This document shows, piece after piece, positions 1 to 5,747 of a DNA stretch of 5,747 nt (position 1 is the first letter of the stretch; each line of letters starts with the position of its first letter). The notes below the pieces were generated by a model, which did not search any database, was not told where the DNA came from, and worked only from the letters and a program-made list of their open reading frames with translations. Source of the DNA: an uncultured Microbacteriaceae bacterium (GTDB lineage Bacteria > Actinomycetota > Actinomycetes > Actinomycetales > Microbacteriaceae); the NCBI GenBank assembly GCA_903907615.1, contig CAIVOR010000166.1, positions 1-5,747 of the forward strand. The letters run 5' to 3'. The position numbers and the translations under genes are program-made.

Positions 1-1353
1 ACCATCGTGACGGCGGGCGCCGATTTCGGTAACGGTTCGCTGCACCGGGGCGTATCCATGAACCTCGAATTTGTCTCCGCCAACCCGACCGGCCCCATCC
101 ACATGGGTGGTACGCGCTGGGCGGCCGTGGGAGACAGCCTCGCGCGCATCCTGATTTCGCAGGGTGCCGATGTGACGCGTGAGTACTACTTCAACGACCA
201 CGGAGCGCAGATTGACCGTTTTGCGCGCAGCCTGCTGGCCGCTCACTTCGGCCGCCCGGCACCCGAAGACGGCTACGGCGGGGCGTACATCAGCGACATT
301 GCCGCGAGGGTCACGGCCGCGTATCAGCACGACCTCTCGGGACTGCCGGACGACGAAGCACAAGAGGTCTTTCGCTCGCTCGGTGTGGAACTGATGTTCG
401 GCGACATCAAGGCCAACCTGCACGAGTTCGGGGTGGACTTCGACGTGTACTTTCACGAGGACTCGCTGCACGAATCGCGGGCCGTTGATCGGGCCGTCGC
501 TCGCTTGCGTGAACTCGGGCACATCTTTGAGGACGACGGCGCTGTCTGGCTCCGCACCACAGCCTTCGGCGACGACAAGGATCGCGTCATCATCAAGAGC
601 GACGGAAACCCCGCCTATATCGCGGCCGACCTCGCCTACTACCTCGACAAGCGCGAACGCGGATTCGAGCGAAACATCATCATGCTCGGCGCCGATCACC
701 ACGGTTATGTGGCCCGCCTGATGGCCATGTGTGCCGCGTTCGGCGATACTCCGGGTGAGAGCCTCGAAATTCTCATCGGCCAAATGGTGAACCTGGTCAA
801 GGACGGCCAGCCGATGCGTATGAGCAAGCGTGCGGGAACCATCGTCACCCTCGACGACCTGGTTGAGGCGGTGGGGGTGGACGCAGCGCGCTATGCCCTC
901 GTGCGCAGCTCGATCGATTCCAACCTCGATATCGACCTCGATCTGCTGCAGACCCAGTCCAACGACAACCCGGTCTTCTACGTGCAGTACGCCCACGCGC
1001 GAACGTGTGCCGTGGCCCGCAACGCCGGGGCCGCGCTCGTGCGCCGCGACGACGGTTTCGCGCCCGAGCTACTCGAGCACGAAACGGAGTCGGTCTTGAT
1101 CGCAGCTCTGCAAGACTTCCCGCGCGTGGTCAAGCAGGCCGCGGCGCTGCGCGAACCGCACCGCGTGGCCCGGTTCATTGAAGAGGTGGCGGGCAACTTC
1201 CACCGCTGGTACGGCGCCTGCCGCGTGCTTCCTCAGGGCGACGAAGAGGTCACCGATCTGCACCGAACGCGCCTGTGGCTCAATGACGCGACGGGCCAGG
1301 TGATTCGAAACGGACTCACCCTGCTCGGAGTCAGCGCGCCCGAGCGCATGTAG
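1..1353 (+). CDS. argS: Arginyl-tRNA synthetase, C-terminal 450 residues (5' end outside window)
   Basis: Cytoplasmic class I aminoacyl-tRNA synthetase that charges tRNA-Arg with arginine using ATP. The reading frame is open from base 1, so the gene starts upstream. Family members are about 550 residues, so roughly 100 N-terminal residues (the Arg-tRNA synthetase N-terminal domain) are missing. The class I HIGH signature appears as HMGG at 100-111, preceded by the typical SANPTGPI. The KMSK-type loop is MSKRAGT at 820-840. The DALR anticodon-binding domain begins near FYVQYAHAR (from 976) and runs to the C-terminus, which ends in the family-typical GVSAPERM before TAG. The GTG at 7 and ATG at 58 are internal codons, because residues around them match the family's catalytic core. 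The frame is intact with no missing key motif. It heads a tight cluster with lysine and threonine genes, an arrangement known in actinomycetes. Confidence 0.97.
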   Translation, partial: TIVTAGADFGNGSLHRGVSMNLEFVSANPTGPIHMGGTRWAAVGDSLARILISQGADVTREYYFNDHGAQIDRFARSLLAAHFGRPAPEDGYGGAYISDIAARVTAAYQHDLSGLPDDEAQEVFRSLGVELMFGDIKANLHEFGVDFDVYFHEDSLHESRAVDRAVARLRELGHIFEDDGAVWLRTTAFGDDKDRVIIKSDGNPAYIAADLAYYLDKRERGFERNIIMLGADHHGYVARLMAMCAAFGDTPGESLEILIGQMVNLVKDGQPMRMSKRAGTIVTLDDLVEAVGVDAARYALVRSSIDSNLDIDLDLLQTQSNDNPVFYVQYAHARTCAVARNAGAALVRRDDGFAPELLEHETESVLIAALQDFPRVVKQAAALREPHRVARFIEEVAGNFHRWYGACRVLPQGDEEVTDLHRTRLWLNDATGQVIRNGLTLLGVSAPERM

Positions 1354-1361
1354 GGCAACAC

Positions 1362-1367
1362 GGTAAG
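1362..1367 (+). promoter_or_regulatory. Weak ribosome binding site candidate for lysA
   Basis: GGTAAG lies 8 bases before the lysA ATG at 1376 and matches the Shine-Dalgarno core only partly. The following bases are pyrimidine-rich (TTTTCTTT). No better purine-rich tract exists in the 22-base argS-lysA gap, so initiation is either modest or aided by ribosomes finishing argS. The ATG itself is supported by the protein N-terminus rather than by this site. Confidence 0.4.
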
Positions 1368-1375
1368 TTTTCTTT

Positions 1376-2785
1376 ATGATAGGCAAACCGCTGTCCCCCG
1401 CATGGCTGACGCCACCGGCTGACGCCAACGACCTTGCACCCGGCCTGTGGTCGGAGTCTGTGGAGCGCAACGCCGACGGTGTGCTGTGTGTTGGCGGCAT
1501 CGCGGTGACGGATCTCGTGCGGGACTTCGGCACGCCGCTCTACGTGATCGACGAAGCCGAGGCCCGCGACCGCGCGGCGCGCATCCGGACCGTTTTTTCT
1601 GAGGCCTTTGCGGCCATCGGAACCGGCGTGACGGTCTACTACGCCGGTAAGGCATTTCTCTCCACCGAGGTCGCACGCTGGATGCACGCTGCTGGGTTAC
1701 GCATCGACGTGGCCAGTGGCGGTGAACTGGCGGTGGCGCTCGCCGCCGGCGTACCGGGTGAACTCATTGGCCTGCACGGAAACAACAAGTCTGGTGCCGA
1801 AATCGAGCGGGCTGTGGCGGCCCGGGTGGGCACAATCGTCATCGACTCGACCATTGAAGTTGAGCGTGTGGCCACGGCGGCGGCGGCGGCCGGAATTGTT
1901 CAGCGCGTGCGGCTTCGCGTCAACAGTGGTGTGCACGCGCACACCCACGAGTTCCTCGCCACGGCACACGATGATCAAAAATTCGGAACGTCACTGAGCG
2001 GGGCCCCGAGCCTCGTCGCAGCCATCCGCGCACACGGCTCCCTCGAGTTTGTTGGCCTGCACTGCCACATCGGTTCGCAGATTTTTGAGTCCGGAGGATT
2101 CGTCGAATCGGCCCGACGGCTCCTGACCCTTCACGCGGAGCTGTTAGCCGACGGTCCCGTTCCCGAACTGAACCTTGGTGGCGGATTTGGTATCGCGTAC
2201 ACGTCGGCCGATCGCCCGACCGACATCCACATCATTGCCACCGAGATGGCGCGCGTGGTCGACGAAACCTGTCGCAGCCTGAGCATTGAGGTTCCGCACA
2301 TCTGCATCGAACCCGGCCGCTGGATCGTGGGAACCGCGGGGCTCACGCTGTACACCGTCGGAACGACCAAGAGCGTGTCGGTGGAGACGTCCGACGGCAG
2401 CGTTGCCCAACGCCTCTACGTGAGCGTGGACGGCGGGATGAGCGACAACGCGCGACCGTCGCTCTACGGGGCCAACTATGCGGTGCGCATTGCGTCACGC
2501 ACATCGAGTGCCGAGCCCGCTCTCGTTCGTGTGGCCGGTAAGCACTGTGAGTCGGGAGATATTCTGGTGAATGCCGATTACCTTCCCGGTGATGTGACGG
2601 TGGACGACGTCGTGGCCATTCCGGCGACGGGTGCCTACTGCTTCTCGCTGGCGAGTAATTACAACTACCTGGCGAGACCCGCCGTGGTAGCCGTGTTGGC
2701 GGGTCGGGCGCGTGTGATTGTGCGTGGAGAAACCGAACACGACCTGCTGGCGCGCGATGCCGGAATCGAGAGGACCACCGCATGA
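1376..2785 (+). CDS. lysA: Diaminopimelate decarboxylase
   Basis: PLP enzyme that decarboxylates meso-2,6-diaminopimelate to L-lysine and CO2, the last step of lysine synthesis, in the cytoplasm. The protein has 469 residues, the usual length for actinobacterial LysA. The alanine-racemase-like TIM barrel carries the PLP lysine K92 in YYAGKAF, then HGNNKS (134-139), HIGSQIF (231-237), the glycine-rich phosphate loop GGGFGIAY (268-275) and EPGR (312-315). The C-terminal beta domain carries VDGGMSDNARP (351-361), the catalytic cysteine C391 in CESGD, and Y421 in GAYCF. All key residues are present. The ATG at 1376 is chosen because the N-terminal PLSPAWL...APGLW resembles actinobacterial LysA; later in-frame GTG codons would remove it. 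The gene starts 22 bases after argS and its TGA overlaps the hom ATG by 4 bases, so it is very likely co-transcribed with both. Confidence 0.97.
   Translation: MIGKPLSPAWLTPPADANDLAPGLWSESVERNADGVLCVGGIAVTDLVRDFGTPLYVIDEAEARDRAARIRTVFSEAFAAIGTGVTVYYAGKAFLSTEVARWMHAAGLRIDVASGGELAVALAAGVPGELIGLHGNNKSGAEIERAVAARVGTIVIDSTIEVERVATAAAAAGIVQRVRLRVNSGVHAHTHEFLATAHDDQKFGTSLSGAPSLVAAIRAHGSLEFVGLHCHIGSQIFESGGFVESARRLLTLHAELLADGPVPELNLGGGFGIAYTSADRPTDIHIIATEMARVVDETCRSLSIEVPHICIEPGRWIVGTAGLTLYTVGTTKSVSVETSDGSVAQRLYVSVDGGMSDNARPSLYGANYAVRIASRTSSAEPALVRVAGKHCESGDILVNADYLPGDVTVDDVVAIPATGAYCFSLASNYNYLARPAVVAVLAGRARVIVRGETEHDLLARDAGIERTTA
2768..2774 (+). promoter_or_regulatory. Ribosome binding site of hom
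   Basis: GAGAGGA lies inside the last codons of lysA, 7 bases before the hom ATG at 2782. This is a good Shine-Dalgarno match at normal spacing, and it supports the start that overlaps the lysA stop as ATGA. Confidence 0.8.
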
Positions 2786-4110
2786 TCGAGTACCGCAGTC
2801 TTCGTGTCGCACTCTTGGGCGGCGGTACGGTGGGCGCCAACGTTGCCCGCCGGTTGATTGACCACGCCGACGAACTGGCGGCGCGCGTCGGTGCACATCT
2901 GGACCTGATTGGTGTTGCGGTGCGCGACCTCTCTGCCACCCGCACGCCAGAGATTCCCTCCCACCTGCTCACGACGGATGCTGAGTCGTTGATTCTGGGC
3001 GCCGACATCGTCATTGAGGTGATGGGGGGCATCGAGCCGGCCCGCACCTACATCACACAGGCACTGCAATCCGGGGCGGACGTTGTTACCGCGAATAAGG
3101 CTCTGCTCGCTCACCACGGCACCGAACTCTTCGACCTGGCCGAACAGGTGGGTGCTCAGCTCTACTACGAGGCTGCGGTGGCGGGCGCCATCCCAATTAT
3201 TCGACCGCTCCGCGACAGCCTCGCGGGCGACAACGTGACCCGCATCATGGGCATCGTGAACGGAACGACGAACTACATTCTCGATCGCATGGACACCGAG
3301 GGTTCCTCGTTCGACGAGGCCCTTGCTGTGGCAACCGAGCTGGGTTACGCCGAGGCGGACCCCACGGCCGATGTCGACGCCTTCGACGCCGCGCAAAAGG
3401 CCGCCATCCTCGCGAGCCTCGCGTTTCACACCACCATCGATCTCGCGTCGGTTTACCGCGAAGGCATCCGTGGCGTGAGCGGTGAGGTCATCGCGTTGGC
3501 GAGCAAAGCCGGATACGCCATCAAGTTGCTTGCCATCGCCGAGCGAATCGACGACTCCACCGACGGAACCGACGGTGTCTCTGTTCGGGTCTATCCGGCC
3601 CTCATTTCGCGGTCGCACCCGCTCGCCACGGTGCGCGGTGCCAACAACGCCGTGTTCGTTGAGGCCGAGGGTGCCGGCTCACTCATGTTCTACGGTGCCG
3701 GTGCCGGTGGCCCCGAAACCGCCTCGGCGGTGCTGGGCGATCTTGTCTCGGCAGCCCGTCGCCACGTGATTGGCGGTCCCGGTCTGGCCGAATCGACCCA
3801 CGCCAACCTCGCCATGCTGCCCGTGTCGGCCATCACCACGCGCTATCACGTCACTCTCGAAGTTGCCGATGAGCCGGGTGTGCTCGCCTCTATTGCTTCG
3901 GTCTTTGCCGATCACAGCGTTTCGGTCGAATTGGTGGAGCAGGGTCTCTTCACGCTCGAGGGCAGTGCGGCGTCGAAGGGTCAAACGGCTACGCTGGTCA
4001 TTGGAACGCATCGGGCCCGAGAGTCTGATTTGGCGGCTACCGTCGCCGACTTAGCAAAGCTAAAAGCCGTGACTACGGTCACGTCCGTCCTAAGAATTGA
4101 GGGAGCCTAA
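2782..4110 (+). CDS. hom: Homoserine dehydrogenase with C-terminal ACT domain
   Basis: Reduces L-aspartate 4-semialdehyde to L-homoserine with NAD(P)H, the entry to threonine and methionine synthesis. It is a monofunctional form of 442 residues with no aspartokinase fused. The N-terminal Rossmann fold has GGGTVG (13-18). Conserved catalytic-domain motifs follow: EVMGGIEPA, then TANKALLA with K106, NGTTNYIL (160-167), and the signature GYAEADPTADV...DAAQK ending at K206. K106 and K206 correspond to the two lysines considered catalytic in this family. The signature glycine (D-V-x-G-x-D) is alanine here (A200). The ACT domain spans about 354-440, with DEPGVL at 363-368; in this family it usually mediates feedback inhibition by threonine, inferred here. 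The start overlaps lysA by 4 bases, and the TAA abuts the thrC ATG. The final 60 bases can form two small hairpins. Confidence 0.97.
   Translation: MIEYRSLRVALLGGGTVGANVARRLIDHADELAARVGAHLDLIGVAVRDLSATRTPEIPSHLLTTDAESLILGADIVIEVMGGIEPARTYITQALQSGADVVTANKALLAHHGTELFDLAEQVGAQLYYEAAVAGAIPIIRPLRDSLAGDNVTRIMGIVNGTTNYILDRMDTEGSSFDEALAVATELGYAEADPTADVDAFDAAQKAAILASLAFHTTIDLASVYREGIRGVSGEVIALASKAGYAIKLLAIAERIDDSTDGTDGVSVRVYPALISRSHPLATVRGANNAVFVEAEGAGSLMFYGAGAGGPETASAVLGDLVSAARRHVIGGPGLAESTHANLAMLPVSAITTRYHVTLEVADEPGVLASIASVFADHSVSVELVEQGLFTLEGSAASKGQTATLVIGTHRARESDLAATVADLAKLKAVTTVTSVLRIEGA
4051..4083 (+). other. Two adjacent small hairpins at the 3' end of hom, one with a UACG tetraloop
   Basis: TTAGC-AAA-GCTAA (4051-4063) is a 5-bp stem with a 3-base loop. 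CGTGAC-TACG-GTCACG (4068-4083) is a perfect 6-bp stem closed by C-G around UACG, a member of the UNCG family of extra-stable RNA tetraloops. No T-run follows, so this is not an intrinsic terminator. The second hairpin ends 15 bases before the thrC Shine-Dalgarno. It lies wholly inside hom coding sequence, so it may be coincidental; any role in mRNA stability or in spacing translation is inference. Confidence 0.4.
4099..4105 (+). promoter_or_regulatory. Ribosome binding site of thrC
   Basis: GAGGGAG sits in the last codons of hom, 5 bases before the thrC ATG at 4111. It is the strongest Shine-Dalgarno match in the window and fixes the start that directly abuts the hom TAA. Confidence 0.85.
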
Positions 4111-5196
4111 ATGGCCAAGCAGTGGCGCGGAGTCTTGCACGAGTACGCCGACCGTCTCGATGTGAGCGCGGCGACGCCCATCATTTCTTTGGGCGAGGGC
4201 GGAACGCCACTCATCCCTGCGCCCGCACTCTCGGCGCGCACGGGCGCGAAGGTGTTCATCAAGTACGAGGGAATGAACCCCACGGGTTCATTCAAAGACC
4301 GCGGCATGACGATGGCGATTTCGAAGGCCGTCGAACACGGGGCTAAGGCCGTCATCTGTGCATCAACGGGAAACACCAGCGCCTCTGCGGCGGCCTACGC
4401 CGCACACGCGGGAATCACCGCCGCCGTCCTGGTGCCCGAGGGCAAGATTTCGATGGGCAAGCTCTCACAGGCGGTTGCTCACAACGGTCAGCTCCTCCAG
4501 GTGCAGGGCAACTTCGATGACTGCCTCGACATTGCCCGTGACCTCGCAGCCAACTACCCGGTGCACCTCGTGAACTCCGTCAACAACGACCGCATCGAGG
4601 GTCAGAAGACCGCCGCCTATGAGGTCGTTGAGGTTCTCGAAGATGCCCCCGACTTCCACATTCTCCCCGTGGGCAACGCGGGCAACTACACGGCGTACTC
4701 GCGCGGATACACCGAAGAGCTGGCACGTGGCGCCACCACCAAGATGCCCCGCATGTTTGGTTTTCAGGCGTCCGGTAGCGCCCCCATCGTGCTCGGCCAC
4801 GTCGTGAAGAGCCCCGAGACCTTGGCCAGTGCCATTCGCATCGGTAACCCGGCGTCGTGGGAACTGGCGCTGGCCGCCCGCGAACAGACCAACGGATACT
4901 TTGGCGCGATTGACGACGAAACGATCTTGGCCGCTCAACGCATTCTGTCGGCAGAGGTGGGTATCTTCGTTGAGCCCGCATCCGCCATTTCCGTAGCCGG
5001 TCTGCTCGAGCGGGCTGAGGCGGGCGAAATCCCCAAGGGCGCTGTTGTCGTACTCACGGTCACCGGACACGGCCTCAAGGACCCCCAGTGGGCGCTGCGT
5101 CGCGCCGATGGCTCTGAGGTCACGCCCACCTCGGTGCCGGTCGATGTTCCGACAATCGCCGATGTTCTTGGCCTGGTCGCGGGCGGACTGAAGTAG
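4111..5196 (+). CDS. thrC: Threonine synthase
   Basis: PLP-dependent lyase converting O-phospho-L-homoserine and water to L-threonine and phosphate, the last step of threonine synthesis. The protein has 361 residues, typical of the shorter, actinobacterial-type ThrC of the fold-type II (tryptophan synthase beta) family. Visible motifs in order are LGEGGTPLI near the N-terminus, the Schiff-base lysine K62 in NPTGSFKDRGM, STGNTSAS (85-92) for substrate and cofactor contacts, the phosphate-binding GNAGN (188-192), and TGHGLKD (318-324) near the C-terminus. The S-F-K-D-R-G-M context and the TGHGLKDP ending favour threonine synthase over threonine dehydratase or cysteine synthase. The gene begins directly after the hom stop with a strong Shine-Dalgarno, and its TAG shares one base with the GTG of thrB. 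That placement between hom and thrB fits the assignment. Nothing is broken or unusual. Confidence 0.97.
   Translation: MAKQWRGVLHEYADRLDVSAATPIISLGEGGTPLIPAPALSARTGAKVFIKYEGMNPTGSFKDRGMTMAISKAVEHGAKAVICASTGNTSASAAAYAAHAGITAAVLVPEGKISMGKLSQAVAHNGQLLQVQGNFDDCLDIARDLAANYPVHLVNSVNNDRIEGQKTAAYEVVEVLEDAPDFHILPVGNAGNYTAYSRGYTEELARGATTKMPRMFGFQASGSAPIVLGHVVKSPETLASAIRIGNPASWELALAAREQTNGYFGAIDDETILAAQRILSAEVGIFVEPASAISVAGLLERAEAGEIPKGAVVVLTVTGHGLKDPQWALRRADGSEVTPTSVPVDVPTIADVLGLVAGGLK
5182..5187 (+). promoter_or_regulatory. Weak ribosome binding site candidate for thrB
   Basis: GGCGGA within the final thrC codons lies 8 bases before the GTG at 5196. It is only a partial Shine-Dalgarno match. Together with the 1-base stop/start overlap, it suggests that ribosomes ending thrC re-initiate on thrB. 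Confidence 0.45.
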
Positions 5197-5213
5197 TGGC
5201 CCTCGAGGGTCGC
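5196..5213 (+). promoter_or_regulatory. Predicted mRNA hairpin covering the thrB start codon
   Basis: GUGGCCC-UCGA-GGGUCGC can fold into a 7-bp stem (five Watson-Crick pairs, two G-U pairs) with a 4-base loop. Its core is the DNA palindrome CCCTCGAGGG at 5200-5209. All three bases of the GTG start (5196-5198) are in the left arm. A ribosome reaching the thrC TAG at 5194-5196 would have to open it. A role in coupling thrB translation to thrC is inference; GC-rich sequence makes such stems fairly common. Confidence 0.4.
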
Positions 5214-5747
5214 CGCGTCACGGTTCGGGTCCCCGCCACGTCGGCCAACCTCGGACCCGGATTCGACACGCTGGGCCTTGCCCTCGGGTTTTACGACGAA
5301 CTTGAGGTGAGTGTCCGGTCGAAGCCCGGCGCGACAGTTCAGATTGTCGGCGTGGGAGAGGGCACGGTTCCGACCGACGAGACCAACCTCATCGTCCGCT
5401 CGATGGCGTACGCGTTCGACAAACTGGGCCAGAAGATGCCGGGCGTCGACCTCATCGCGCGCAACAACATCCCGCACGGGCGCGGCATGGGTTCGTCGGG
5501 CGCGGCCATTGTCTCCGGAATCATGGCGGCCAAGGGTCTCCTTGCCGGAGTCGTAGAGGTGACGGAAGATCAGCTCCTGCAGTTCGCCACGGACCTCGAG
5601 GGACACCCCGACAACGTTGCCCCGGCCCTTTTTGGCGGTCTCACCATCGCCTGGACCACGCCGTCCGGTCCTCGATCAAAGAAACTCATGGTGCACCGCG
5701 GGGTGTCGCCACTCGTGCTCGTTCCGGAGTTCACCATGTCTACCGAG
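5196..5747 (+). CDS. thrB: Homoserine kinase, N-terminal 184 residues (3' end outside window)
   Basis: GHMP-family kinase that phosphorylates L-homoserine with ATP to O-phospho-L-homoserine, the substrate of the neighbouring ThrC. The frame is open from the GTG to the window edge, giving 184 residues; full proteins are usually about 300-330. Motif 1 is VPATSANLGPGFDTLG (12-27). The ATP-binding GHMP loop is PHGRGMGSSGAA (93-104), which fits the family signature. EGHPDNVAPA (135-144) is typical of ThrB. The GTG start overlapping the thrC TAG by one base is chosen because it places motif 1 at the usual distance from the N-terminus; no ATG is available between it and motif 1. The Shine-Dalgarno is weak and the start lies in a predicted hairpin, so expression may depend on thrC translation (inference). 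Confidence 0.95.
   Translation, partial: MALEGRRVTVRVPATSANLGPGFDTLGLALGFYDELEVSVRSKPGATVQIVGVGEGTVPTDETNLIVRSMAYAFDKLGQKMPGVDLIARNNIPHGRGMGSSGAAIVSGIMAAKGLLAGVVEVTEDQLLQFATDLEGHPDNVAPALFGGLTIAWTTPSGPRSKKLMVHRGVSPLVLVPEFTMSTE

Larger units (their letters stand above)
1..5747 (+). other. Probable single transcription unit argS-lysA-hom-thrC-thrB
   Basis: All five genes share one strand, with junctions of +22, -4, 0 and -1 bases. No terminator-like stem followed by a T-run and no paired -35/-10 elements are visible at any junction. The same gene order is known from other actinomycetes such as mycobacteria. The promoter is expected upstream of argS and the 3' end beyond thrB, both outside the window. 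Confidence 0.75.

Noticed and set aside
7..60. GTG at 7 and ATG at 58 as possible argS starts
   Set aside because: The frame is open to base 1 and the residues just after 58 are already the catalytic core before the HIGH motif, so the N-terminal domain must lie upstream of the window.
1375..1380. TATGAT, a near-consensus -10 hexamer at the lysA start
   Set aside because: It overlaps the lysA ATG, so transcription would start inside the gene, and no TTGACA-like box lies about 17 bases upstream (AGGGCA instead).
1877..1891. GCG-repeat run in lysA
   Set aside because: It encodes five alanines in a helix-like region of LysA and is just codon bias in a GC-rich gene, with no frame disturbance.
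3559..3575. Short tandem ACCGACGG units in hom
   Set aside because: Only two copies, encoding a Thr-Asp-Gly repeat in a probable loop. It is too short to be called a repeat element and could be a minor local duplication.
2665..3618. Long antisense open frame (317 codons) opposite lysA and hom, and a similar one at 2343-3047
   Set aside because: Both mirror a well-supported gene on the + strand. Long antisense frames are expected where third positions are G/C-rich, and the translations show no recognisable domain and are Arg/Gly/Ser-rich or otherwise unlike a protein family.
5200..5209. CCCTCGAGGG perfect palindrome as a protein-binding operator
   Set aside because: It lies in codons 2-5 of thrB within an operon, with no promoter nearby. 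It is better explained as the core of the possible mRNA stem, or as chance.
4935..5606. Antisense open frame (223 codons) across the thrC-thrB junction
   Set aside because: It lies opposite two confident genes, has no recognisable motif and no clear ribosome binding site, so it is a shadow of the coding strand.
1..5747. Mobile elements, CRISPR arrays, tRNA or rRNA genes, phage or defence genes
   Set aside because: None seen. Coding sequence of five core genes fills the window, with no terminal inverted repeats, regularly spaced repeats or RNA gene signatures.

Overview
This window is ordinary core metabolism from a GC-rich bacterium. It holds five genes, all on the + strand and packed almost without gaps: argS (5' end cut off by the window), lysA, hom, thrC and thrB (3' end cut off). 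Strong G/C preference at third codon positions, actinobacterial-type protein sequences and the argS-lysA-hom-thrC-thrB order all point to an actinomycete. The protein style, for example the LysA N-terminus and the ArgS ending in GVSAPERM, suggests Micrococcales and perhaps Microbacteriaceae. The phylum is well supported; the family is a guess from memory of similar sequences.

Layout: 1-1353 carries the C-terminal 450 residues of arginyl-tRNA synthetase. After a 22-base gap, 1376-2785 encodes diaminopimelate decarboxylase, the last step to lysine. This gene overlaps by 4 bases (ATGA) with homoserine dehydrogenase (2782-4110). The hom stop codon directly abuts the start codon of threonine synthase (4111-5196). 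The thrC stop shares one base with the GTG start of homoserine kinase, which runs off the window at 5747. There is no gene-free stretch longer than 22 bases.

How the genes work together: Hom reduces aspartate semialdehyde to homoserine, ThrB phosphorylates homoserine, and ThrC converts O-phosphohomoserine to threonine. LysA closes the lysine branch of the same aspartate family. ArgS is the housekeeping gene at the head of the cluster. Hom carries a C-terminal ACT domain, which in this family is the usual site of feedback control by threonine. No promoter, terminator, attenuator or riboswitch is convincing inside the window, so the cluster is probably read from a promoter upstream of argS.

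No new biological system was found. The points most worth checking are small: a predicted mRNA hairpin that buries the thrB GTG start, a UACG-tetraloop hairpin at the end of hom just before the thrC ribosome binding site, and a Gly-to-Ala change in the homoserine dehydrogenase signature.
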